64,000 bases of DNA from Xiphydria camelus (taxonomy: Eukaryota > Arthropoda > Insecta > Hymenoptera > Xiphydriidae), in the NCBI GenBank assembly GCA_963678675.1, contig OY783195.1, positions 26,399,385 through 26,463,384 of the forward strand. The letters are read 5' to 3'. Of this stretch, positions 1 through 11,743 are shown in pieces. A program made the position numbers and the translations under genes. Within the stretch, counting starts at the first letter, position 1; each line of letters opens with the position of its first letter. The notes beneath the pieces are model-generated. The model was not told the DNA's origin. It was given only the letters and a program-made list of their open reading frames with translations, and made no database searches.

Positions 1-932
1 CTACTATAGTATACCCTCTTATTAGCAACCCCCTCGTAAGGACTATATTTACAAGTCCGTTTCGTTCAAGCTGAAATTCACTGTTCGGTCGCCGCGCGAT
101 AAATTAATCGATCTCCTCGGGGTCGTAAATCCCGAGGACACTATGTGTGACGCGACTATTAGAATGTTAACCAAACGACCGAAAGGAAGAGATTCAACCA
201 ATCGGCTAGTTCAAATAATTGGAAACTGCACTCACTAAATTTAACGTTTGTATATTAAATTAACAAGATACAGTGGAGTGATAGTTTATAACGATTTATA
301 ATTGAATGCGCTGAATTGACGCGGTACGAACTCGGAACTTCAATCCGTCGGCTGGCACGCAATGGCCTATTGACAATGGGAGCGAAAGTAACTGAATCGT
401 GTTCAGATAAAGGACTGACACCTGAATGTACTATCCACGTTCCGCGATACCAAATACGACGTAAAACCTGATTAACTTACTGATTCCGAGTGAGGTTGAT
501 CGGCGGAGGAAATATTCAAATCGCCGATGACACGATTAAATCTAATCGGCGAATTATTTTGAGCGATGTCATGAAATAACCCTCGGAATTCCGTCGCTCG
601 GTGTGATGGAACATTCACTTTTCGGCTCATTAACCGAATAAAAATAATGGTGTAGCTAAATGCATCCGTCAACATCTTTCCCGACCGAAAACGTCTGAAT
701 ATGAATATGGATACTCTGTTACCCGGCACACGACTTAAAACCATGAACGCCGTATTCTTCCGTTCCGCGTTATTTTTCCCGTTCTGTTTTCTCTTAAACG
801 AGGCTACGATTAGAACGACCCGAGGAATTGCGAAATACATAATTTTCAAAAGGACAATTCGCTCTTGGCAATTCGTTCCGTCGCCTCTACTTCGGATGCC
901 AGTAACGGTTTACCGAATGCGAGGTGCCGTCG
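1..932. other. Left-edge spacer, degenerate relative of unit 2 upstream DNA
   Basis: No gene is supported here. From about 600 to 932 the sequence matches about 14,470-14,760 (for example the shared tract ending in CCGACGTTTTCGG-like DNA and the run around 760-840), so this is the upstream flank of the first histone unit. Positions 1-470 have no match that I can see elsewhere in the window. A short palindrome around 114-138 (CTCGGG / CCCGAG) is the only local structure. Confidence 0.5.
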
Positions 933-1860
933 CACAGTGGAGCATTTGACTCGAAAACCTGGCCAAAAGTCCAAATTACGAAATTCATGATAAGCATCAC
1001 TTTTGTTACTTAACGGTAATGGGACACCCCCCTCCACATATTAAAGGAAGAATTATGCCGTTAACATCATAAATGCGCCTTCCACTTCAGTCGGAATTCG
1101 CTTGTTGTGCTAGTCACTCGTTGCATTCTCGGCGTTTACAATTTCTAGATCGTGTTCTGTGCATTACTGAACTGTAGTGTTTAGTGCAAACTAAAAAAAC
1201 ACCCATGGATTCTTCTAAGGAAGGTATGTAGTTTATTTTGAATATATTACATAAATGAATTTTGTTTATTGTCACTTAAATTTTTCCTTCTAAAGTCAAG
1301 AGTATTTTTCGGGCAATTTTTGACTAATACTTTAGATTAAGATGTGATTTTAAGTATGAGTTAAACAGAGTTAAGCTAAGCTGTTTATGTGAACGCACAC
1401 ACAATCTATGTAGATTCTACTTATAATATCAAAAAGAAAATCTTCCGCCACTTTCCGCCCCTTTAAATAATCCGTTTATTAAACCGGGGAGAGTTGAAAC
1501 AGGAAGATGGCCCCCCGTTCTCATTATTTTCCACGCGAACGAGGGGCCAATTTCATGTATCAACTCTCCCCGCTCACCCCTAAGAAGGAAAAAATCGCCG
1601 TGTGTTTTCGAACCCTTTTGATATGAATACTAGGTTTTTGTTTGTTCGCAGATAACATGTTAATCCATCTTAAGTTTTTTAAGAGTTGCAGTCCATAAAT
1701 ATTGCTCCTTTATGGTTTTTTAAATAAATAATAAATAATACATCATAAATAAAATTAAAATAGCCATAAAACGTCAAATATTAACATAGAACATCGATTT
1801 GACATTCTTACAGTTCGAAAATACTTTTGGCCAGGTTTTCGGGTCAAATACCCCACTGTG
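933..1860. mobile_element. Transib-like non-autonomous DNA transposon
   Basis: A 928 bp insertion bounded by inverted repeats of about 38 bp (36 of 39 positions match by eye). Both ends begin CACAGTGG, fitting the CACWRTG rule of Transib elements. The flanks are CGTCG on the left and CGTCA on the right, and unit 2 keeps an empty CGTCG site at 14761-14765 followed by the same GTGGAAG. A 5 bp GC-rich target duplication is typical of Transib. No transposase ORF is present. A short ATG exon-like stretch at 1204 followed by GTATGT, and a stem (GGGGAGAGTTGA / TCAACTCTCCCC, 1486-1571), lie inside. Confidence 0.75.
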
Positions 1861-2624
1861 CGTCAGTGGAAGAACTTCGAAGTTCTTTCGGCTTTTCAGA
1901 CAAAACGGAGCTTCCTATACCCTGGGCACTCGACGTACCCCATGAGAAAGTGGCTATTTGTAAAAGCAGCATCGCCAGTATTCGCAACCACTGGATTAAT
2001 CACGACCAAAACCCCGGCAGCCGTTCGCCATCCGTTACTGCCGACCGGCGAACTATAGTCGTGGAACCCGACTCGCCGAGATTGTCCAGCGAGTGTTAAT
2101 TTCAAATTCCGCGTGTCCCACGTGATCGTGCTGATCGCCCGATTCGATTGCACCCGGACACGATGAAATTGATCCAGGATTACAACTGATTGACGACGAT
2201 TCTCTGGTCAGGGTGCGCTTGTCGACTGGGCGCACACTTCCGGCGCCGAACGATTTTCTTCAAACTCCGATGATTCGCGTCCTTTTCGGCTTCACACCCG
2301 GATAGCCGAGAGTATTCTGTAGCGGGATAGCGACGTTGGAGATCCCCGAGGACGTCGGCGAACGGCGAAAAATCCACGAACAACCGGATACCCGGTACTG
2401 CGCTCACGGAGTATCGGCAAACGCTCCGCGTGCAAGACCGCGCGGGCCTCTCTCCGTAGTCCGCGCTCCGTCGTACTAGTCAATCGCCGCAGCGTCGTGA
2501 TAACATTTTACTCTGCTCTTGCGTGGTGTAAAGATAGTATCTCGCGCGCAAACCGCACTTGTAATTGTGATTTCACAATCTACGTCGAAGAAGGAAAAGG
2601 AGATCAAAAGGGATTCAGTCTGTA
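1861..2624 (+). promoter_or_regulatory. Upstream region of H1, unit 1
   Basis: This 760 bp stretch has no gene of its own. It is closely similar to 14766-15407 plus 17206-17335, where a retrotransposon splits it. No clear TATA box was found. The segment 2496-2624 directly before the H1 start is almost identical in both units, suggesting the core promoter and 5' leader lie there. Confidence 0.45.
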
Positions 2625-3320
2625 ATGGGTGACAAGACCGCCTCTCCAGTCATCATGTCCTCATCGGCCACCAATAGTCCCAGCGCACAAGCCGCCCCGG
2701 CCAAAAAGGCTTCCTCGGAATCGAAGCCTCGTACGAAGCCGACGCATCCTCGCACCGGCGACATGGTCAACGCTGCCATCAATAATTTGAAGGAGCGCGG
2801 TGGTTCGTCTCTTCAGGCGATCAAGAAGTACATCGCCTCCACCTACAAGATCGACGCCGAAAAGCAGGCGCCTTTTATCAAGCGATACTTGAAGAGCGCC
2901 GTCGCCTCCGGCATTCTCACTCAGACCAAGGGAAAGGGCGCTACAGGATCTTTCAAGCTGCTGTCCAACAAAGCGAAGGCTGTGAAGCCTAAAGCTCGTC
3001 GTGCTACGGCCAAAGCCGTTGTGTCCAAGAGGGCGACAGTTGCGAAGAAGCCGGCTGAGACAAAGAAGGCAGCCGTCGCAAAGAAACCTACCGCTAAGAA
3101 GATCGCGACTGTCAGTGCCGCTGAAAAACGCAAGGTTTCCAAAGGACCCGCTGCGAAGCCACCCAAAGCGAAGACTGCAGTCTCCGCGTCGAAGGCGAAG
3201 AAAATCGCAGCGAAGTCGCCGGCCAAGAAAGCAAAGGCGCCTCAGCCGAAAAAAGCCGCTGCTTCGCCTAAAGCTAAAAAGCCAGCATCCAAGAAAGCCG
3301 CAGTTTCGAAGAAGAAGTGA
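2625..3320 (+). CDS. Histone H1, unit 1
   Basis: Linker histone of 231 residues, binding DNA at the nucleosome entry and exit. A short Ser/Thr/Ala-rich N-tail (1-38) leads into a winged-helix globular domain (about 39-112; [33 protein letters not shown]), then a long Lys/Ala/Pro-rich tail with repeated KKA, PKAKK and SPKK-like units. It is single-exon, as expected for a replication-dependent histone. The 3' processing stem-loop follows at 3363. It heads the quintet and is transcribed away from H3. The unit 2 copy at 17336 shares the globular domain but differs at several tail residues and is one residue shorter. Confidence 0.97.
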   Translation: MGDKTASPVIMSSSATNSPSAQAAPAKKASSESKPRTKPTHPRTGDMVNAAINNLKERGGSSLQAIKKYIASTYKIDAEKQAPFIKRYLKSAVASGILTQTKGKGATGSFKLLSNKAKAVKPKARRATAKAVVSKRATVAKKPAETKKAAVAKKPTAKKIATVSAAEKRKVSKGPAAKPPKAKTAVSASKAKKIAAKSPAKKAKAPQPKKAAASPKAKKPASKKAAVSKKK

Positions 3321-3362
3321 AATCCTAATAATGCATCATTTTCGAGATAAGAGCACTCGAAC

Positions 3363-3378
3363 GGCCCTTTTCAGGGCC
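3363..3378 (+). terminator. Histone 3' stem-loop (H1, unit 1)
   Basis: GGCCCTTTTCAGGGCC forms a perfect 6 bp stem with a TTTC loop, the SLBP-binding signal of non-polyadenylated histone mRNA. It lies 43 bp after the stop. Confidence 0.95.
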
Positions 3379-3844
3379 ATCAAATGATTTTTACGAAGGA
3401 CGCTGTAATTCGCATTGAAATGATGACCTTATTTTTTCAGGACGCATTACGGCGTTTTAACTGCGTTGTTAGCTAAGAACTTGATTTCTATGTGATAGTC
3501 ATTATTGAATATTTGGCATTCTTTGCGTAAGTTTAATTTGATTATTTAAAAAAACAGGGAAGACGTATTGAACGTTGGATAGGATGTTCTTTGGAAATTT
3601 TCATGGAAACAGAAGCAAAATTTGTACACGCGCGCGCGCGCGGACCTGAAAACGTGTAGACTAGAATTAGGCTCCAGTTGCTCGTGATTCGAAAGAAGCC
3701 TATAAAAGATAAATTTTACATTTTTTAAAAACTTCAGATGGTAATTTTTATATCTATTTAGTCAATGCTTAAGTTTACACTTTCAAATTAAATGTTACTG
3801 AAACATTGATATCGTGACATAAAGTCAAAATTATTCAATATTTA
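3379..3844. other. H1-H3 spacer, left part, unit 1
   Basis: Noncoding spacer similar to two tandem copies in unit 2 (18,420-19,010 and 19,070-19,650). A CG dinucleotide run of about eight units at 3629-3643 replaces the single CG of unit 2, a local microsatellite expansion. Confidence 0.6.
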
Positions 3845-4983
3845 CAGGGTGGCCACAGAATCTGACTGAAAAATTCCCCGACTTTTCCAGGTTTTCCAGA
3901 CCGATTTTTAGAATTTTCCAGACCGAAAAATAAGCGAAATTCTTTATTTGTTTTATATTCGAACCTCATATATTTTTTTATTAATGCAAACAGAATACTT
4001 TTTTTCTTAGAAATAACATTAATATATTTTTTATCACAAAAGTGTCAGTTTTTTAAACATTCTTTTTTGGCAGATTTAATTTCATTGTTTCCTTAAAAGT
4101 AAAACCAATTTTTCTGTTGTTTCACTTTAATTCTCTCATTTCTTCGTCTATCGCAGACAATTTTTGTTGAGTTTCTTGCAATACTTTCGCTTTCTCAGCG
4201 GCCAGTGCTTTCAGCTTCAATTTTGTGAGTCGTTTTTCATTTTCTTCTTATTCACGATTTTTTGTCTCGCATTTTTTTCTCTCTAGTACTTCGCCATATC
4301 GTTTACGAGCATTGCGACAAGAGTGCATCAACTGCTTCGTTATACCCACATTTTCCATCCCACCAAGATCAGTGACTGAATCATACATTTGTCTCTGGGC
4401 TACCAGTGATTGTTCGCTCAGATTTTCGATCAAACACTCCTTGTTGACTGAGAAATCTCTTTCCAACGAGGCATTTCCATGTGATAAAATGAAAACCATT
4501 TTGAGAAATGATCGAAGTTCCTCATAGTCTGACGTCTTGGGTATTAGCTCATGTACCCAGAGGTGATCCAATCTGATCTCAGAAGAACTCGTTAATGTTG
4601 TGGAAAATAATTCAGTAGCACAAACCGTTTTGAATTGTTTATCTATTTTATCTGCAGTGATACCTGAAATCCAGTTAGACTCGGTGAAAACCACCAAAGC
4701 TAACTGCAGTCGTTTGTAGCGTAAGCTGGATTTTGTCACAATCTGGGGATCCAAAAAAGAAATTCCTTTCGTTAGTCTGAATTTCAATGGACTACGTGTC
4801 ATCAACGAATCACGAAGTTTCTTTAGAATTTTCTTACAATCGAACTTTAAATAAAATTTTTTTCAATACAAGGCACGTTCAAATGAAAATTCCAGATCTT
4901 CCGCAAAATTCCCTGACTCTCCAGATTTGAAAAATTCCCTCACTTCCAGGTTTTCCAGAATTCCAGAGTATGTGGCCACCCTG
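3845..4983. mobile_element. hAT-like transposon remnant
   Basis: A 1139 bp insertion with ends CAGGGTGGCCAC and GTGGCCACCCTG as inverted repeats. Many TTTTCCAG-type subterminal repeats sit inside each end. The spacer of unit 2 (near 19,583-19,595) shows the uninterrupted site. The flanking 8-mers AATATTTA and AATAAAAT match only in part, so the target duplication is decayed or the left flank has diverged. It encodes the transposase C-terminus described at 4248-4805. Confidence 0.75.
4248..4805 (-). pseudogene. hAT transposase C-terminal fragment
   Basis: A 185-residue open frame on the minus strand contains LSHGNASLERDFSVNKECL, which fits the hAT dimerisation domain (small residue, then ERDFS/ERxFS). 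The DDE/RNase H catalytic core and zinc-finger N-terminus are absent, so this is a fragment of a transposase lying inside the terminal repeats. The C-terminal 40 residues are basic and may be read-through. It is not expected to be active. Confidence 0.65.
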
Positions 4984-5035
4984 AATAAAATACAGTAGAA
5001 ATGCTTTGAGTAATTTGACGTAGAGATCAAATTGT

Positions 5036-5051
5036 GGCCCTGAAAAGGGCC
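5036..5051 (-). terminator. Histone 3' stem-loop (H3, unit 1)
   Basis: Reverse complement reads GGCCCTTTTCAGGGCC, 29 bp downstream of the H3 stop. Confidence 0.95.
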
Positions 5052-5080
5052 GAGTAGTGTGAACGAATCGTAAAGATGAT

Positions 5081-6060
<980 letters not shown>

Positions 6061-6103
6061 ACATTCTTCAGCGCTTACCATCAGTGCAGTCTTGCTGACC
6101 ATC

Positions 6104-6119
6104 GGCCCTTTTCAGGGCC
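6104..6119 (+). terminator. Histone 3' stem-loop (H4, unit 1)
   Basis: GGCCCTTTTCAGGGCC, 43 bp after the H4 stop. Confidence 0.95.
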
Positions 6120-6794
6120 ACAAAAAAAATTTTACGTTTGCAATTACAGTTATTGAATACTTTTCGTCCAAGACATTCCAGTCTCGAGGACGTTTATGCT
6201 GCCGCTACTATACAGTTCTTGTAGCTCGACATCTAACAAAGACTAGCAACGAGTGGCGGTTAGCGGTCGTGCGGCTGTTAATTTATATAGAAATATATGG
6301 CAGACAACGCACTGGCATCCGCGTAACCGCGCAAAATTCCATTGTAACACGACCGGCAACCGCCACGGTTCCCGCTCGTGCGTTCTAGGCCTTGTGCTCT
6401 GACTATCGCAGTATTTTTGGAAAATTCCGGCATTGAAGTCATACACCACTTCGATACTCCGGAAATCTTGGAAGTCAGCAATATTCACAAATTACTCTTC
6501 TCGCTACCTGAGCCTTATCTTAGCGTGTGAATCAATATGTGCACCTCTCATTTAATTGGAAGATAGTTACTTCAAGGATTATCTACCTGAAATGAACCGT
6601 TAGGTATCTAACGAATACAGTTAACGGTACCCGGCGGAACTAACATACTAATATGTAAGTAGAAAGTAAATTTCTAGAGTTTATATAGAAATGAAATAGC
6701 TGTGCAGCCATTACTACCCTCTCTTGACAGTTTTCCTTAAATGAATTGATATTAATTTTATCGTTAGAGAAGTTCTTTCGTATGAACGTTTGTT
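6120..6794. other. H4-H2A spacer, unit 1, first part
   Basis: Noncoding, alignable in patches with 20,730-21,660 of unit 2 (shared tract around 6405-6470 and 21,262-21,340). Between 6254 and 6365 there are inverted arms (TGGCGGTTAGCGGTCGTG at 6254 and its near complement at 6348) absent from unit 2, probably a small MITE. Confidence 0.5.
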
Positions 6795-6810
6795 GGCGCT
6801 AAAAAGAGCC
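6795..6810 (-). terminator. Degenerate histone stem-loop of H2A pseudogene
   Basis: Reverse complement GGCTCTTTTTAGCGCC keeps the 16-base layout but one stem pair is broken and the loop is TTTT. It sits 20 bp downstream of the H2A pseudogene stop. Confidence 0.65.
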
Positions 6811-6830
6811 GATTTCTTCGATGCGATTCT

Positions 6831-7196
6831 TTATATTTTCTTCTCAAACTTCTTCGGTAAGAGAACAGACTGAACATTTGAGAATACGTCACCTTGAGCA
6901 ATCGTAGCGCCGGAAGGCAACTTAATTCTTCATTTCGACTAGCAAGTCGATGTCTCGGTATAATTGCGATTTTTCAGTAACGCGCAGCATTGCTAGCTAA
7001 TTTAAGAACTTCACCGGCTAGATATTCCACTACATTACAGCAGCGAAATACACCGGAGCTCCTTCCGCTCGTATCGAACCCGTTCGGCGTAATATCTGCG
7101 TACATTCTATGAATATACGTCGTACTGGAAATTGTAATCCAGCTCTATTCGATTGAGACTTGACTTCAATTTTCCAGCTTTTCCGCGTCCAGATAT
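6831..7196 (-). pseudogene. Histone H2A pseudogene, full length
   Basis: Aligned with the live H2A at 10663-11037, this minus-strand stretch matches from start to stop. The start codon is ATA instead of ATG, followed by codons for SGRGKAGKLK. The frame is lost by small indels after the codons for SLNR. The stop TAA, the middle of the fold (codons for [10 protein letters not shown] recognisable) and a degraded 3' stem-loop remain. Length is 366 bp against 375 bp in the gene. It is an old processed-free duplicate of the gene with its own 3' signal, not a retrocopy: there is no poly(A) and it lies inside the array. Confidence 0.85.
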
Positions 7197-7640
7197 TTTT
7201 ATTTTATTCTAAGTTTGACTTTAGATAATCGTTAGAGAAGCGAATCGAAACGAACGGCAACTCGTTAAATTTTGCATACGAATGATGGTCTATAATATTT
7301 AACATGTTCAATAATTTTTAATTTATCTTATTCCGCTCCTGCTTGCGGGCTAGCTTACCGGAATGAACTTTATGCCTTAGTATACACTGGATCCAGCTTT
7401 AGACTTGCTAGGATTTGACCATGAATATAAAATCGAATTTCGATAGAGTTTAATATTTCTTATGGAATTTAGTATGTATATACCTTTATCAGGAAGTATT
7501 TAACTACCGTTCACGCGCGCGTATTCCTACAAATACAATTGGCAGTATTTTGTTAAACCACCATGTAGTATAAATTATGAACTTTTTTTCCGATGGAAAA
7601 AACCAATGTTTCCAGTTTCATACAAGTATTAAATATTTGT
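7197..7640. repeat. Spacer sharing a 120 bp tract with the H2B downstream region
   Basis: Positions 7387-7500 closely match 12366-12490 (both contain GGATCCAGCTTTA and AAAATCGAATTTCGATAGA) in the same orientation. This is a spacer duplicate that fits a diverged, partly lost histone unit having been here. Confidence 0.6.
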
Positions 7641-7656
7641 GGTCCTGAGAAGGACC
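7641..7656 (-). terminator. Variant histone stem-loop of H4 pseudogene
   Basis: Reverse complement GGTCCTTCTCAGGACC has a perfect 6 bp stem. Relative to GGCCCT/AGGGCC the third pair has changed from C-G to T-A on both arms, and the loop is TCTC. Confidence 0.7.
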
Positions 7657-8459
7657 TTTTTTTATCCACCAAATTGAAAAGGATTTAATCTCCGAATCCG
7701 TAAAGCGTTCTACCCTGATATTCCAAGGCATAGACAACGTCCATTGCAGTCACTGTCTTCCTTTTGGCGTGCTCAGTACCAAGTAATTGCATCACGAATG
7801 ACATTCTCAAGAAGACCTTCAGAACACCGCGAGTTTCCTAGTATATCAGGCCAGAAATTCGTTTTAAGCCGAGAACAGACCGTGCCAACAAAGGAGCTTC
7901 GTTGGCCTAGCGTTTGGCCTAGACGGTTTAGCGAATGCCAACGAAGGTTCGTTGGCGTTTGACGGCTATCGGAAAAGGTTGGCGGCAATAATTGGTTGAC
8001 AGAGGGGATAGCTGGAGGAGGATGACGCGGAACATAGTGCAGGATTTGAATTAAAAAAGATACGTTTTTGACCCACTAGTAAGAGAACCATTTTATAATT
8101 TCAATTACAAGCCCGCCAAAGAAAAGCAATCTACAAGTAGTGATGAAAAAGTAGAAATCATAACCAATAATGCTACATTTCAACAATCATTGGGAAGGGA
8201 AATTCTTCCTGCGTGAAAAAAAAACAATTACTCGAGCCAATTAAATATTTTCTCGCGCGAAGAAAAGCATAGCTTCATCTCGAAATTATATTATGTTTGA
8301 TTGATTATAATTTTTTTTTTATTAAATAACACTAGCAACTATTTCTCTCGGCAGAGACATGATTTCGCGCATACAGCTGCCAAGCGCGCATACGAATATC
8401 AAGCCACGTTCGGGCTTCTGTCCGTAAATTTGAGCCGCGTCAAAGGAGCTTCGAAGTAA

Positions 8460-8705
8460 TATAGCGGTATCTATTATACCGTGGGCACTACAGAAAATGA
8501 CTCATTCTGACCTGTCCCATACCGCCCGCCCCGCCGTTGCGACCGATTTCGGAGCGACGAAATACGCACATACACCTGTCTCTCAATTACACAGGTTGGT
8601 TGCGGGGGTATGTTTCGGCGAATCTAGGCTACCTGAGGGATTAATTGCCGGACGAGTCGTAATGAACCCCTTACCACAATACCCATTGTAATAGATACCG
8701 CTATA
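8460..8705. mobile_element. Nested MITE, 246 bp
   Basis: Perfect 17 bp inverted ends TATAGCGGTATCTATTA and its complement. A partial relative occurs near 9960-10022, which shares GTCGTAATGA and AATACCCATT. No coding capacity. Confidence 0.75.
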
Positions 8706-9380
8706 CTTGGAATATTAAATCAGCTTTGCAAAGGGGAGACATGGCGAATTTTCAATACATAACCGATCCGGAAAATATAACACCTGGATTTAGGTACGGG
8801 CCTCGGAAAATACCCAGCGTCATCTCCTGTTCCACGTCATCCTTCCCCAGCGAGGTATTTCTATATCATTCTCAGAGTGAAGTTCAAAATAAAATTGCAA
8901 ATACAAATTATGAATACGAGATAAGAAGAAAGAATTCTGTTTTTCTAAAATACCTATTATTTGATACAATCGAATAGTTCTGCCATTGCACGCCTATGTA
9001 AATCCCTACTTAAATGCCAAATTCCTTTTGGAATTTTTCGTTTATTTAATTTACTATGTGGTTTTTGGTATGATAATCTACAAATAGAGAATAATAAACT
9101 TCCTTTGCTACAAAATCAGTATCTATACAATTCTTGTTAACAAGGTATAGTCTTTTAAAATGGAAGCGTATAATAGTGCTTTATTTTATATTCAAATGAT
9201 TTTGTACAACACGATTATTAAAGCAATTCTAGTTTTTTACCTTTATACCGATACACTTTATTGAAAAAAAAACAAGTTTTCTTTAAAATACATGTCCTTT
9301 TATTCTTAATAATATTTTTCTGTTGAGAGCTTCTTATCTTTGGTAAAATTAGGCCAGCAGTCTAATTTCGGCCGGCGAAC

Positions 9381-9497
9381 TACTATCCACGTTCAGTTTT
9401 AACAATTAAAGGCCGCCGGCCGGCCGGCAGCGACGTGTCATTTAACTTTGCATATGTAGAGGAAAGCGGCCGGCCGACCGCCTGAACGTGAATAAGC
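9381..9497. repeat. GC-rich foldback repeat
   Basis: Imperfect inverted arms with CCACGTTCAG / CTGAACGTG outside and GGCCGGCCGG-type runs inside. It is nested in the element that splits the H4 pseudogene. Confidence 0.5.
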
Positions 9498-9912
9498 CCC
9501 TTTTCACTTGCAAAGGTACCTACCGTTACTCATCCCTGGTCATAAAGTCGTACCTGGCTCGTCCCTGCGTCGATTTCTTTCATGTTCCGTACGCTGCGGC
9601 TTGCCGGCAAACGCCAGCGAACCTTCGTTGGCATTCGCTAAACCGTCTATGCTAGATAAACGAACGCGTTGGCGTTTGAAGCCCCTTCGTTGACTTTCGT
9701 TGGCGCGGTTTGTACGCAGTTTATACAACGACCAACGAACGTTCGGGAACCAATGACGAATGCCGTTCGTTGGCGCGGTCTGTATGCGGCTTTACACCAC
9801 CACGGCGAGCCAAACGACGAATTGCCAGTTTCGTGATACCCTGAATATTATCACGCAACACTTTTCTATGCCGTTTAGCTCCTCCCTTTCCTCTGTCAGT
9901 CCTGTTGGATAA

Positions 9913-10622
9913 TGTTCCGACAAACTTGTGCTGCTGACGCGCTCGCAGTCCCGCACCTTTCTCGGAAAGTAATTACCAGATCAGTCGTAATGAGCCATCC
10001 CCCATAATACCCATTACGATATAATCGGATTTCTACATATCGGATGTAGGAGGAATAAAAAGGAGCGGGCAGCCCCACTCGTTCACTACCTAGCTTTCGC
10101 GACACATAAGTATATCTACAACATACGTGGAGACCCGGTATATTCAATGCCAATATACAATGCTGTAGATCTTCTATTTTGCCTTCGGGTCAAGCGCTAC
10201 TAAGGCTGTCTTACTAGAAAGTTTGGAATCGAACTGCCTGCTTCGAGCGCCTTCCTTCTCGGGATGCACTCGCGGGGAGCGAGGGCAAACGGGAGTTCTG
10301 CGAAAGCCCGGAAGAGCCGCTAATTTATTACTGCAGTCAACAGGAGTAGGTATATTTGGGAAATTATCATCTTATTGAACTTTGAAGCGTTAATCCGACA
10401 CCAAATATACGGTAAAATTTCTAGGGAAAGCATGTAATTTTGGAGAGCGCATTACGAAGATACTCATTTAATTTAATCTGAACGTGCAATAAAATTAAGT
10501 CTGGCTCTAGAATGTACTAGAATGGCACAGTATTCATCGCGAAATTAGTTAGATAATAGAAAATTAATATCCAACGCGCACTTTTTATATCCTTGAATAT
10601 TCCATCGTAAAAGTAATTTGGC
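9913..10622. other. H4-H2A spacer, unit 1, last part
   Basis: Contains a partial relative of the 8460-8705 MITE at about 9960-10022. Otherwise nothing recognisable, and no histone H3 remnant was found upstream of the split H4 pseudogene. Confidence 0.45.
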
Positions 10623-10638
10623 GGCCCTGAAAAGGGCC
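10623..10638 (-). terminator. Histone 3' stem-loop (H2A, unit 1)
   Basis: Reverse complement GGCCCTTTTCAGGGCC, 24 bp from the H2A stop. Confidence 0.95.
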
Positions 10639-10662
10639 TTTTGTTTCGCACAAACTAAAAGT

Positions 10663-11335
<673 letters not shown>

Positions 11336-11707
11336 ATGCCACCCAAAGCGAGTGGTAAAGCTGTCAAGAAGGCCGGCAAGGCCCAAAAGAATATTTCGAA
11401 GAACGATAAGAAGAAGAGGAAGAAGAGGAAGGAAAGTTATGCCATCTACATCTACAAAGTCTTGAAGCAAGTGCATCCTGACACTGGCATTTCGAGCAAG
11501 GCTATGAGCATCATGAATAGCTTTGTAAACGACGTATTTGAACGCATTGCCGGAGAAGCTTCTCGTTTGGCGCATTACAACAAGCGTTCTACCATCACGT
11601 CTCGAGAAATTCAAACCGCGGTTCGACTTCTTTTGCCTGGCGAGCTGGCAAAACACGCTGTTAGCGAAGGAACCAAAGCAGTGACTAAATACACCAGTTC
11701 AAAGTAA
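11336..11707 (+). CDS. Histone H2B, unit 1
   Basis: Core histone H2B of 123 residues. A basic N-tail ([22 protein letters not shown]) leads into the fold: [45 protein letters not shown], then [42 protein letters not shown]. The C-terminal Lys within AVTKYTSSK is the conserved ubiquitylation position. Compared with the unit 2 copy it has Asn for Thr after ISK and Arg for one Lys in the KKK run; everything else is the same. The stem-loop follows 20 bp after the stop. Confidence 0.98.
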   Translation: MPPKASGKAVKKAGKAQKNISKNDKKKRKKRKESYAIYIYKVLKQVHPDTGISSKAMSIMNSFVNDVFERIAGEASRLAHYNKRSTITSREIQTAVRLLLPGELAKHAVSEGTKAVTKYTSSK

Positions 11708-11727
11708 AATCGTCAACACCCAAAATC

Positions 11728-11743
11728 GGCTCTTTTCAGAGCC
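11728..11743 (+). terminator. Histone 3' stem-loop (H2B, unit 1)
   Basis: GGCTCTTTTCAGAGCC; the fourth pair is T-A, still a perfect stem. The same variant is used after H2B in unit 2. Confidence 0.95.

Larger units (their letters stand above)
7867..9791. mobile_element. PIF/Harbinger-like element inside the H4 pseudogene
   Basis: The two ends are inverted: AGCCGAGAACAGACCGTGCC at the left and, reversed, AGCCGCATACAGACCGCGCC at the right. TTA flanks both sides (7864-7866 and 9792-9794), and removing the element plus one TTA restores the H4 codon order. A 3 bp TTA/TAA duplication fits the PIF/Harbinger superfamily. Longer inner inverted copies rich in CGTTGGC lie at about 7910-7967 and 9608-9655. 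No transposase ORF remains. Two younger inverted-repeat elements are nested in it (8460-8705 and about 9381-9497). Confidence 0.8.
7685..9912 (-). pseudogene. Histone H4 pseudogene split by a transposon
   Basis: The minus strand carries the 3' part of H4 at 7685-7866 and the 5' part at about 9792-9912. The 5' part reads [21 protein letters not shown] then [13 protein letters not shown]; the 3' part resumes with KRISGLIY and ends [10 protein letters not shown] then TAA. It is dead by several tests: TAG replaces the first Glu codon after LIY, there are compensating one-base indels around [11 protein letters not shown], the last residue is Asp rather than Gly, and the first dozen codons are scrambled or missing. 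A 1925 bp element lies exactly between the halves. The orientation is opposite to the live H4 of the unit. Confidence 0.88.

Noticed and set aside
3001..3387. Arg-rich frame overlapping H1
   Set aside because: Frame-shifted shadow of the Lys-rich H1 tail.
3629..3643. CG repeat as a regulatory Z-DNA switch
   Set aside because: It is a short microsatellite expansion in a spacer; nothing else supports a role.
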